A DNA stretch of 64,000 bases, from positions 2,450,501-2,514,500 of the forward strand of contig JAPFFF010000019.1 in the NCBI GenBank assembly GCA_039105265.1, given 5' to 3'. The translations under genes were made by a program, and so were the position numbers. The stretch comes from Tritrichomonas musculus (taxonomy: Eukaryota; Parabasalia; Tritrichomonadida; Tritrichomonadidae). A model generated the notes under the pieces. The model made no database searches. It worked only from the letters and a program-made list of their open reading frames with translations, and had not been told where the DNA came from. Below are positions 55,420 through 63,669 of the stretch, in pieces (position 1 is the first letter of the stretch; each line of letters begins with the position of its first letter).

Positions 55420-56796
55420 ATGAGCGTCGTCCCAACTGACAACCAAATCGTCTCATATGAAGCCCCTTTCTGCAAGGAATTGGAGATTCGCATGAACCGA
55501 TTATTGAAAATATCCCAACGTCAACATGATCGCGAGTCAGCTTTCAGGTGCTATTTCCATAAGGAGCTCTCGCTTGATGAGTACGATGAGTGGATTCGCG
55601 AACTGGATACCAAAATCGCTGGTTATACAGACATTGAATCTCCCGAGCGAGCACTGGATCTGAAGATGTTATCATATATCAACCGAGATCGCGAACGTCT
55701 CATCAAGTTTCAAGATGATTTCAATAGGAAACGCAATGAGTTGATTCACAGTTATACGCACCCCGTTGATTACGCTATTGAGAACATCACAAAGGATATC
55801 AATATGTTCAACCAGGATTTGCTCACTGGCATGTTCGAATTGTTCGTCAATAAGGTCATATCATTATGTCCCAAGGACAAATCATATGAGAGTACCATTA
55901 AATCGGTATACCATGATAAGACATCTACCAAGGTCATCAATATATTCAATTCATTATCCCAACGATTGATATCCAGCTTCACCAAGCTACTCGCAGGAGT
56001 TGGACCAAATGAGTACTTCGCAAGTGATAAACACAGATATGATTCCCTCATGAAATTGTATGATGCTATCAGCAATGCTTGTCAAATGCTATACCTCGGT
56101 ACAATCTACAATGCGATCGATAATAACCTTAACCTATACCCCCCAACTGATATGTCAAATAGCAAACTCGTTAAGAGCTATTCACGAGTTCTCATGAAGA
56201 ACCTCAATGACTTTATCATACACGATGTATCCAAAATCATCGATGGGGAGATCAAGGATTGCATTGGCAAAATATGTGAAAACGAGTTATTGAATAATAT
56301 CCACATTCGGGAATCCAATCATAGTCCCCCAAAGAGTGATATAGCTGAGAAACCCCAACCTGCACCCATTGTTGAAGACCCCCAAGACAATGCTGAAGAA
56401 TCCCATCATAGCCCCCCGCAGATCGGGATAGCTGATGTATCAAACGTCGACCCCCAACCTGCACCCATTGTTGAAGACCCCCAAGACAATGCTGAAGAAT
56501 CCCATCATAGCCCCCCGCAGATCGGGATAGCTGATGTATCAAACGTCGACCCCCAGCCTACACCCATTGCAGCTAAAGCACATGGGATTGCTCAGGAGAA
56601 GACCTTGGACGAGTTCATTAATGGACTCCCAAATGATCGAATATCTATAGTCGAACTAACCCCAAAATATAACCAGTACTTCAACACCAATATAACCCCT
56701 CGTGGATTAGGTATGATACTCTCCAAGTCTAGCAAACTGGTTAAGACCATTGCATGGGAGAAGCGTGTTAAAGTCGTGTACTACGCTAAGGCCTGA
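55420..56796 (+). CDS. 458-residue protein with Pro-rich repeats and a C-terminal winged-helix-like domain
   Basis: The ATG at 55420 is chosen because the leader cgcattccaa is the same as before the 159-residue gene. Residues 1-290 are helical (ELSLDEYDEWIRELDTKIAG, LLTGMFELFVNKVISLCP). Residues about 300-390 contain a 33-residue repeat (PQPAPIVEDPQDNAEESHHS, then PPQIGIADVSNVD). Residues about 395-458 (TLDEFINGLPNDRISIVEL, ITPRGLGMILSKSSKLVKTI) look like the small winged-helix that ends some viral primase-helicases. No NTPase motif is seen. It is inferred to bind DNA, perhaps in replication. Absent from A1, A2 and C in this window. Confidence 0.6.
   Translation: MSVVPTDNQIVSYEAPFCKELEIRMNRLLKISQRQHDRESAFRCYFHKELSLDEYDEWIRELDTKIAGYTDIESPERALDLKMLSYINRDRERLIKFQDDFNRKRNELIHSYTHPVDYAIENITKDINMFNQDLLTGMFELFVNKVISLCPKDKSYESTIKSVYHDKTSTKVINIFNSLSQRLISSFTKLLAGVGPNEYFASDKHRYDSLMKLYDAISNACQMLYLGTIYNAIDNNLNLYPPTDMSNSKLVKSYSRVLMKNLNDFIIHDVSKIIDGEIKDCIGKICENELLNNIHIRESNHSPPKSDIAEKPQPAPIVEDPQDNAEESHHSPPQIGIADVSNVDPQPAPIVEDPQDNAEESHHSPPQIGIADVSNVDPQPTPIAAKAHGIAQEKTLDEFINGLPNDRISIVELTPKYNQYFNTNITPRGLGMILSKSSKLVKTIAWEKRVKVVYYAKA
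56353..56560. repeat. 99-bp in-frame tandem repeat in the 458-residue gene
   Basis: Units start at 56353 and 56452 with a partial third from 56551. Each encodes 33 residues (PQPAPIVEDPQDNAEESHHS..). The two full units are nearly identical, so the expansion is recent. Confidence 0.85.
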
Positions 56797-56879
56797 GATG
56801 ATCTATTTTTGGACCCCAGATGATTTTGGGAAAACCCGTATTTTGATATTTGAATATTGATTTTTTTATCGCATTCCAA

Positions 56880-57359
56880 ATGGAAGCCACTCCAAGCCAC
56901 CTCAATGTCTACGAGTACATCAACACACTAGTAGCCCTATTGCCAAAGCCTGATGGATTTGCCAAATGCAATTTCGCGATATTGTGTGACAAGTTCCCAT
57001 TCAACTTGAGGAACTCATTGTACCTCGCGAGGGTCCTATATGTATCACTCCAGAATGGTTCTGAAACCATTAGGTTCTACCCTAATAAGCTCAAGGAGAT
57101 GGACCTCGAATTTGTCAAGCTATCATCCAATAGTAGACGCAAATTGAGTGCCAACATGCGTGAGTTCTTCGTGAATGGGAATACCGAGAAGCGCGAATAC
57201 AAGGGATGCCCCTACTACAACCACTCGATTGAGCGAACCAATATAAACACCAAGGATCTCATCGCCAGATTACGTGAAAAATACAATATTGCAGAACCGG
57301 ATATATTCATCGGCAAGCATCAGGATTTGGTATTGGATGATGACCCAGATATGGTTTAA
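56880..57359 (+). CDS. Conserved Polinton protein, 159 residues, A3 copy
   Basis: Same length and motifs as the A1 and A2 copies, with more substitutions (for example AKCNFAILCDKFPFNLRNS and RREYKGCPYYNHSIERTN-type changes). The leader is attgatttttttatcgcattccaa, and the 4-nt overlap with the convergent ATPase stop is kept. Function unknown. Confidence 0.75.
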   Translation: MEATPSHLNVYEYINTLVALLPKPDGFAKCNFAILCDKFPFNLRNSLYLARVLYVSLQNGSETIRFYPNKLKEMDLEFVKLSSNSRRKLSANMREFFVNGNTEKREYKGCPYYNHSIERTNINTKDLIARLREKYNIAEPDIFIGKHQDLVLDDDPDMV

Positions 57360-58345
57360 GCCTTGCTATATATGACCTGCATATCGTGTTCAACCGTGTT
57401 CACCAATATGAAATCATGGCCCGATAAGGTCCGATATTTTTGCCACAACTCCTCGAACTCACAAGGTATGCTCACCTGCTGATATATGTAATTGAGTTTC
57501 TGCCGCGAGAACCCATTGAATATGAAGAATGATGTGCAGTTATTCTTGTAATCGGTTGGCACGCCCTTGAAGAACTGGATATTGATGTACACGATTGAGT
57601 TCTTATGGCGCAACTGGGTGATATAGTTTGTGAAGTATGCTGACTTCAACAGCTTGCTCTTAATGAAGTCCTCGCACAGGATTATGGTGTTGAGTGGTAC
57701 ATTGGGTTTCCCGAGTTTGCTGATATGGAGGAACTCAAACATCTGCTGTAGCTTGGACTCGTCGATAGATGTCTTCCCAACCGAGCTATATTTGTTATAC
57801 AACTCCTTCCATAGGTCGAGCTCCTTCAAATACCGTTCAGCATTACTATCAGCGACGACCACAATGGGCAAGTTGATGAGCTCGCGTTGAGATTCAAATG
57901 TGGAATCATTTATAATACCGTTCTTACTCACATACACGATCATATGGAAGAGCCCAATGGGCTTATGAGTGCCAGTGAACGGATTCTGTGAATCCTCAGG
58001 TGCTCCCCCAAACCTCCCATTACTGAGTCTACCCATTTGAATGATATCGCGAATTACTGTATGGCTCTTGCCTTTGCCTTGTGATGCCACCAGTATGTTC
58101 AAAGTATTGTACCACGCATAGATCCCATTAGCGATTGGCCTTATGGATGCATTGGTGATTTTATCCCTATTCTTGGAATAGGCCTCACTCATAGCCGCAT
58201 CCACATCAAACCTCTTGGATACCGGTTGCTGCTTCCGGTACCTATCGAATGTATCAAGATCAATTGGATCACTACTGGAACTGTCTGATAATTCAATAGA
58301 TGTATAGTCGAAAAGGGTTGGTCGTAGGCGCTTGTAATACAGCAT
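57356..58345 (-). CDS. FtsK/HerA-type packaging ATPase, A3 copy
   Basis: The 329-residue protein has Walker A VASQGKGKSHTV and Walker B-like NTIILCEDF. Compared with A2 it carries an in-frame block with two perfect hairpins: ggattc-tgt-gaatcc (57981-57995) and agccc-aat-gggct (57951-57963). The first hairpin has the same stem as in A1 but a changed loop. The block would be a surface loop after the Walker A domain (SQNPFTGTHKPIGLFHM). Confidence 0.8.
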   Translation of the reverse strand: MLYYKRLRPTLFDYTSIELSDSSSSDPIDLDTFDRYRKQQPVSKRFDVDAAMSEAYSKNRDKITNASIRPIANGIYAWYNTLNILVASQGKGKSHTVIRDIIQMGRLSNGRFGGAPEDSQNPFTGTHKPIGLFHMIVYVSKNGIINDSTFESQRELINLPIVVVADSNAERYLKELDLWKELYNKYSSVGKTSIDESKLQQMFEFLHISKLGKPNVPLNTIILCEDFIKSKLLKSAYFTNYITQLRHKNSIVYINIQFFKGVPTDYKNNCTSFFIFNGFSRQKLNYIYQQVSIPCEFEELWQKYRTLSGHDFILVNTVEHDMQVIYSKA

Positions 58346-58364
58346 TTAGTCAAAAATAAAGCTC

Positions 58365-58514
58365 TTACGCATACAATGTGCGCCTCAGCTCATCGGTCAG
58401 CTCAGGTGGCTCATCTTCAGCTGTAAGCGATACCAGTAATAGCAGTTCAACTACATTGGTCACCAATATCAGTCCCAATAGTATATTCATGATGATTTCA
58501 CTCGCGCTGGCCAT
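58365..58514 (-). CDS. 49-residue membrane protein, A3 copy
   Basis: Third copy of the short gene (MASASEIIMNILLGLILVTN.., one hydrophobic helix, RRTLYA end). Conservation of length, place and hydrophobic core across all three copies supports it as a true gene. Confidence 0.65.
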   Translation of the reverse strand: MASASEIIMNILLGLILVTNVVELLLLVSLTAEDEPPELTDELRRTLYA

Positions 58515-58524
58515 TTATGCGAAT

Positions 58525-59145
58525 TTAAATACAGATTTTGAGTGATATCGAGTGCCTTATGAGCTCGGTCCATACATGGTTATATCCGTATTTCAACTCA
58601 TTGGACACCCCGTTTTTGGACACCAGTATCTTGTCGATTTTCATGTACTTCGAGTTCGAAACACAACCAGTGCACCCACTGTCCTCATTGATGACCAGCT
58701 CAACCCTATCAGCCTTAGTGAGTATCTTAATGAGCTCCATCAGCGTGTTGCTATGACACACTAGGTAGTTGTTCATCCTCAGTGGATTGGTCTCATAGAT
58801 GCTCAGCAATATCTCGAGGAATTTATTTTTGGTACCCAAGTCGTCAGTGTCGGGGTCTAATGATCGATCTATTGTCGGAGACTCAGGGAACATAGTTCCT
58901 TGGGGTGGACTGTTTATTGGAGCAACTGATGGATATGCACCAGTTGTCGAGGCTGTAGTAAAATTTGCATCCTGTGTGCCATTTTGCGTATATCCCATTT
59001 GGGGTTGCATCTGTGGGACTTGAGGGTATGATACCGGTTGAACTGGTGGAGGTCTATTCGCGGCGATCTTAATATTCACATTCTGCTCCTGCTTAACACT
59101 CGCATCATTCTCACTTGATAGGATTCTAGCCTTATGGAGAGTCAT
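58525..59145 (-). CDS. Conserved Polinton protein, 206 residues, A3 copy
   Basis: The C-terminal domain is almost the same as in A1. In the Pro-rich half it lacks the block with the accccg..ggggt hairpin but has another block of the same size (QGTMFPESPT) whose DNA forms ggaac-ata-gttcc (58887-58899). The total length is thus equal to A1 by coincidence. The start at 59145 follows the aaaaatatttttgc-like word. Confidence 0.72.
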   Translation of the reverse strand: MTLHKARILSSENDASVKQEQNVNIKIAANRPPPVQPVSYPQVPQMQPQMGYTQNGTQDANFTTASTTGAYPSVAPINSPPQGTMFPESPTIDRSLDPDTDDLGTKNKFLEILLSIYETNPLRMNNYLVCHSNTLMELIKILTKADRVELVINEDSGCTGCVSNSKYMKIDKILVSKNGVSNELKYGYNHVWTELIRHSISLKICI

Positions 59146-59187
59146 TTCCAAAGTGCAAAAATATTTTTACCCCTAATGCCATATTTC

Positions 59188-61056
59188 TCATGCCATTTCT
59201 GGATCAACTTGTGAGCCAGCTGGTGATTCATCATCGATATACTCAAGGCCATCGAGTGAGAGCTTGAAGTAGGTGTCTCTGCATAAACAGAGTTGTACAG
59301 GTGGTGGTCTAACAACAGCTCCACTTGGTTCGATAATATTGTAATACGTGTCATTACTGCCAGTGAATATGGGTTGACCATTGACTTGTATTTGGATATT
59401 GCCTTTGCCACCATCTAAGCCATCATAACAGTATCCAGCAGATGCACGTTCTGTTTGGACATTGAATACAAATGATGTGGCATCACTCAGTGTGTTCTTA
59501 TACCTATTTCCATCGCCATCGTTCTTGGGCATGGTGAAGCTATCCTCGAACTCCTTTGTACATTGGAGTGTGATACCATCGAGATCTCCAGCTGTTAATT
59601 GGCTTTCGAAGAATCTGGCACCAATGGTACTGACATTCTCATCTGGGAAGTTCTTACCACCAATATTCAAATAGCAGTTTTGGTAAACGGGATTCTCAAA
59701 TACAGTCAAATCATTGTGATGCTTGGGGAACAGTAATGACATGCTTGTGACATTGATCAATGGGATATTCAATGTGGACTTGATACCATTTGCGGCGGCT
59801 GCGATTGGGAATGCATGGTAATCGACCTTTTGAGATGGGATTACTAGGCCCTCACGTAAGATGGATTCAATGCTTGCACGAGTGGATTCACAAACGCCAT
59901 ATCCTTGCATATTGGACTTGCAGAGAGTGATGGTCATTTGGTTAACGGTGAGTGTTGCTGGTTGTGATTCATATTCGATCGCATTATGTTCTTCAACGAT
60001 TTGAATTGCCATATTGCTTTCAATAGTGCCTGTATAGTCTGGGTTATGGCGTGCGATCTCCTTCAGATCCATAGTCTTCTTAATACCGAATTTCTCATAT
60101 TCAGCATCTGTAAATCCGAATGTGATCTCAATCGGTGTGTCATTAACTGGAATTCCATGTTCGGCGCAGATATTGTACTTGAATGTGATGGTATTATCGA
60201 ATACCCCTGGTATAAGGGCCTCATTACCGATTTGAGTGAATTGCCTCTTGAGTTTACCACGGGCCTTGATTTCACGTAACTGCTCCAATTGCTTCATCGT
60301 AATGTGATCATCATCTTCCAGGAATGCCTTAGCTTCAGCAACCGTATATGGATCAATGACTGCCCATACTAGACCAGCTGGACTGACTTGGAATCTAATA
60401 GCTAAATCACCAATGATCCCGTTCGGGAATAAGTCGAATGCCTGCAATGCAAGCAAGTCATCAAATGGGACATTCAAATCGAATTCAGCAGTGGTCTTGC
60501 CATTGTCCTTGAAGTCATTGAGATTGACATATACACCAGCATGTGTTTGACTATAGTTCGAGACATTTTCCCATAAGCTGTGAACGAATCTGCGGCGCTT
60601 CTTCTCAGTCTCTGGTTTCAAAACCGAGTATAGGAAGCCCTCGCGAATGCACTCATTTTGCTGGTATCCGACATTGACATTGTTATGGAGGATCTCTAGC
60701 CTGTCAAACAATTGGTTCGAGGACTTGTATCCCACGAATAGTTTGTAGAGGTTATCGGGATCTTCAATCAATCGCAATTTGGCAGTATCGGTGTTCAATT
60801 GCAAATCAAGTCTGATGTGGAATGTGAGGAAGCCTTTATCGACATCGCTAATGAAGTGGTCGGGGTGTGTTAATGAGATCTGCGAGTACTGGCCTTGGTG
60901 AAATGGGGCTGGCTGGTCATGGCAATCGACGGTTCTGAATGAGAAGCTCCTGGTACCATCATTCACATTGATGATGTTCCGCATGCTCTGGAATGTCTCC
61001 ATAACATTACCGGCCTCGTACTTCAAATTGTGAGCTCGTTCGTTCCTGTAGCGCAT
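59188..61056 (-). CDS. Polinton major capsid protein, A3 copy
   Basis: The 622-residue protein begins MRYRNERAHNLKYEAGN and ends ESPAGSQVDPEMA as in A1. The variable loop region (about residues 285-345; GVFDNTITFKYNICAEHGIP) is quite different from A1, while flanking parts are highly conserved. That suggests a surface tower under diversifying pressure or exchanged by recombination. An earlier ATG at 61077 is in frame, but the homologous start is preferred. Confidence 0.8.
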   Translation of the reverse strand: MRYRNERAHNLKYEAGNVMETFQSMRNIINVNDGTRSFSFRTVDCHDQPAPFHQGQYSQISLTHPDHFISDVDKGFLTFHIRLDLQLNTDTAKLRLIEDPDNLYKLFVGYKSSNQLFDRLEILHNNVNVGYQQNECIREGFLYSVLKPETEKKRRRFVHSLWENVSNYSQTHAGVYVNLNDFKDNGKTTAEFDLNVPFDDLLALQAFDLFPNGIIGDLAIRFQVSPAGLVWAVIDPYTVAEAKAFLEDDDHITMKQLEQLREIKARGKLKRQFTQIGNEALIPGVFDNTITFKYNICAEHGIPVNDTPIEITFGFTDAEYEKFGIKKTMDLKEIARHNPDYTGTIESNMAIQIVEEHNAIEYESQPATLTVNQMTITLCKSNMQGYGVCESTRASIESILREGLVIPSQKVDYHAFPIAAAANGIKSTLNIPLINVTSMSLLFPKHHNDLTVFENPVYQNCYLNIGGKNFPDENVSTIGARFFESQLTAGDLDGITLQCTKEFEDSFTMPKNDGDGNRYKNTLSDATSFVFNVQTERASAGYCYDGLDGGKGNIQIQVNGQPIFTGSNDTYYNIIEPSGAVVRPPPVQLCLCRDTYFKLSLDGLEYIDDESPAGSQVDPEMA

Positions 61057-61102
61057 TTGAATCTCGCAAAAAACCATGAAATCGCATTTTTTTATATATC
61101 AA

Positions 61103-61354
61103 ATGGGAATTGGCATCTTCAAGAAGATCAAAAATGGATTCCGCAAAGTGGGATCTACACTCAGGAATGTCGCACAGAGAGTTGTCGATAAACTACCATC
61201 AGTTGTCAACGCTGGTAGACAAATCATTGATAGGGTCAAACCAATTGCAGGATTGATACCTGGCGCAGGTGGATTGATTGATACTATTGATAGAGGATTG
61301 GGAACGGTTGGTAAGGTTGGTGAAATAGGCAAATCCATACTGGACAAGGTTTGA
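61103..61354 (+). CDS. Small amphipathic capsid-associated protein, A3 copy
   Basis: The 83-residue homologue of 2186-2437: MGIGIFKKIKNGFRKVGSTL, an INRVKP-like centre (IDRVKPIAGLIPGAGG) and the end GKSILDKV. An ATG nine codons upstream (61076) is in frame, but the conserved start is 61103. Probably a membrane-active or core capsid protein. Confidence 0.65.
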   Translation: MGIGIFKKIKNGFRKVGSTLRNVAQRVVDKLPSVVNAGRQIIDRVKPIAGLIPGAGGLIDTIDRGLGTVGKVGEIGKSILDKV

Positions 61355-61404
61355 TCATCATCGAATATCCACATACATGCGAATATATTTTTGTCCGTTT
61401 TGAA

Positions 61405-61866
61405 ATGAATTGCGATGGTATGAAACATATAGCTCAATGCGATATTAGGGTCATTAATGATAACAAGCAGGAGCAGCGCACGTTCAACTCAGTAGAGGAG
61501 TTCGACCTGTTCTACCAGAAGTACAAGGACATGTTCAATGAGAAGACCACCAATTACCTCAATAAAACCTACAAAATAATCACCCCCGAATGCGAGTACA
61601 GGATTACCAAACGCACTGGCAAGGATGGCTCCAGTAATGTGTTTCTCAAGAAGATCACCAAGCCAGCCGATAGTGATACACTGGTGGAGATCCAATTCGC
61701 CAGCATTCGAGCTGACATCAATGCATTGCAGTCAACAGTAGATGACTACACCAAACGGATTACCACGCTGGAGAACACCATCGGCGTGATCACCGCAAAA
61801 ATAAATCAGCTCACCAGTACCGTGAATGAGTGTACCGATGCCATGAACAACCTCCTGAGGCATTAG
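61405..61866 (+). CDS. Conserved 153-residue protein with coiled coil, A3 copy
   Basis: Homologue of 1701-2135 with about nine extra residues near the start (CDGMKHIAQ). It has the same FNSVEEFDLFYQKYKDMF core, YRITKRTGKDGSSN segment and C-terminal coiled coil. The tatttttg motif lies before the ATG. Its stop overlaps the convergent 75-residue gene by 4 nt. Confidence 0.7.
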   Translation: MNCDGMKHIAQCDIRVINDNKQEQRTFNSVEEFDLFYQKYKDMFNEKTTNYLNKTYKIITPECEYRITKRTGKDGSSNVFLKKITKPADSDTLVEIQFASIRADINALQSTVDDYTKRITTLENTIGVITAKINQLTSTVNECTDAMNNLLRH

Positions 61867-62090
61867 ATCTTGGAGTTATTTGGGATTACCTGGTGATTGA
61901 GTGAGTGGTGTACTGTTGATGAGGTTGATTTGATGATTGGGTCATGCACAATACTCCCCTTATCGTCATATTTTTGGACTGTGGGTTTGGTACAACTAAT
62001 GGTTCGCCTATTTCGCATGTGACGTTCCAGGTGATTGAAGTACGTGAGCCCATTTGAATCTCTTAATACACGGCGTTCCTCATATGACAT
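61863..62090 (-). CDS. Conserved 75-residue protein, A3 copy
   Basis: Nearly the same sequence as 1477-1704 (MSYEERRVLRDSNGLTYFNH..), with a handful of changes. Unknown function. Confidence 0.65.
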   Translation of the reverse strand: MSYEERRVLRDSNGLTYFNHLERHMRNRRTISCTKPTVQKYDDKGSIVHDPIIKSTSSTVHHSLNHQVIPNNSKI

Positions 62091-62125
62091 TTAATCCTGA
62101 AAAAACACTTTTTTTGCGCATCTAA

Positions 62126-62359
62126 ATGACTGAATTGGGTGAATACAAGAAGGAGATTCCAGAGCTGAAGCGCATCAAGCATGATCTCAAGGAGAAGTGC
62201 TATATGTATAAGGGCCACCTCAATAACATCAAAGGGGGTATGCTGGGTAGCAATGGACTAGCCGTTCGTGAATCACTGATTGAGGACATCAATAGTCTGA
62301 AGGAGAAGGTCGCCAAACTCGAGAATGAGCTCGCTGAATTATCAAGCGATAACCACTAA
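62126..62359 (+). CDS. Small coiled-coil protein, 77 residues, A3 copy
   Basis: The product is identical to that of 1209-1442, although A1 and A3 differ at many other loci. Such identity may reflect strong constraint or local gene conversion. A T-run (tttttttgcgcatctaa) precedes the ATG. Confidence 0.7.
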   Translation: MTELGEYKKEIPELKRIKHDLKEKCYMYKGHLNNIKGGMLGSNGLAVRESLIEDINSLKEKVAKLENELAELSSDNH

Positions 62360-62418
62360 ATATGGGGTCAACCGGAAAATCCCGTAGACCTATTGGAACC
62401 ACTATTTTTGCCCATTAA

Positions 62419-63666
62419 ATGTCTGACAACAGGAAATCGTTCAAGCTATTCGATAAGGAGTACAATTCGCTGCTCAAGTACCCATTCAAATCCAAGATAT
62501 CGAAACTGGACCCATCGCAGTTCATCATCAACCCAGTATCTCATCATGAGCCATTCGTGAAGGACTTCAAATTGAAATCATGCAATTCCTATTCAAAACC
62601 CGATTTCTCATTGGAACCCGGATGCTGGGAAGTCGATTTGATGTTTGTGAAGTACGCTACAACGGCTAATGGAATCCAGTCATTGGTATCCCATGAAACC
62701 ATTTACCTCATCATGGTGAATGTCAACACGCGGTACCTAATCGTGGAACCTCTTAAGGACAGACTAGCTGATACCATCAAGGCTGCATATGCCAAAATCA
62801 TTCTCGAGAAATATGATGACTTCAAATTCAATACCATCAAATGCGACGGTGAGAATAACCTACTCAAAGTGCTTGATATAATCCCCTACGGAAGTCCAGA
62901 CAAAAATGCATATGCAGGTACCAAAAACGTGTTGATTGACCGCAATGCAGTGATTGTCGATAAATCCAAACACAACAACGCTCACAAAATCGTTGATGCA
63001 ACCATTAGGACACTCCGCAATGCATTCGGTCTAGATAATCGTCGGATTGGAGACCCATTCCTGATGCAACAGATGGTCCACTTCTATAACAACACACCAC
63101 ATCGGTCTCTACGAATGCCCAATCCCAATTACCGAGATGATGGAATCCAATATGACCCGTATCTAGCAAGGGAGCCCAAGTGGATATACTACACACCCAA
63201 TCAAATGCAGCACAACCCTGACTTGGAATGGAGATACATCAGGGATTGCCAACGGAAGCTACGGCGAGTCAAAAATAGTATGCAAATGGATGGTCTACTG
63301 AGCTATCGCAAGGGCAATATCATATTGGTCCATTACGATACATCCAAAACTGTGAAGAAGCATGAGAAGCAGAGGCGTGTGTTCAATGAGATTGCCGAAT
63401 TCATTAGATACCATAATGGGAACGTCGAATGCAAACTGCTGAACCCATATCGTAGATTCCAGTTGAATGATGATAAGCAAGCAGGAACTGCGTTCTATGT
63501 ACCGTATACCAGGGATGACACTAATGGTACCAAAACCAAAACTGGTCGAAAGCCTATGACGGATGATGAGCGAGCTACCATAACTGTCCCCATCATGTAC
63601 ACCCGACTCGTGGCACTAGATTATGGATCACTAGGTGAAGCCTATAAGCAGTACTTTGCTGTCTAA
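62419..63666 (+). CDS. Polinton rve-family integrase, A3 copy
   Basis: The full 415-residue protein has core segments GCWEVDLMFVKYA (about residues 65-77), FNTIKCDGENN (about 136-146), HNNAHKIVDATIRTLRN (about 183-199) and YNNTPHRSLRMPNPN (about 222-236), and a long C-terminal domain with basic patches and a GNVECKLLNPYRRFQ segment. It would bind the element ends and insert them. The motif actatttttgcccattaa lies just before the ATG, as in A1. Confidence 0.85.
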   Translation: MSDNRKSFKLFDKEYNSLLKYPFKSKISKLDPSQFIINPVSHHEPFVKDFKLKSCNSYSKPDFSLEPGCWEVDLMFVKYATTANGIQSLVSHETIYLIMVNVNTRYLIVEPLKDRLADTIKAAYAKIILEKYDDFKFNTIKCDGENNLLKVLDIIPYGSPDKNAYAGTKNVLIDRNAVIVDKSKHNNAHKIVDATIRTLRNAFGLDNRRIGDPFLMQQMVHFYNNTPHRSLRMPNPNYRDDGIQYDPYLAREPKWIYYTPNQMQHNPDLEWRYIRDCQRKLRRVKNSMQMDGLLSYRKGNIILVHYDTSKTVKKHEKQRRVFNEIAEFIRYHNGNVECKLLNPYRRFQLNDDKQAGTAFYVPYTRDDTNGTKTKTGRKPMTDDERATITVPIMYTRLVALDYGSLGEAYKQYFAV

Positions 63667-63669
63667 TAA

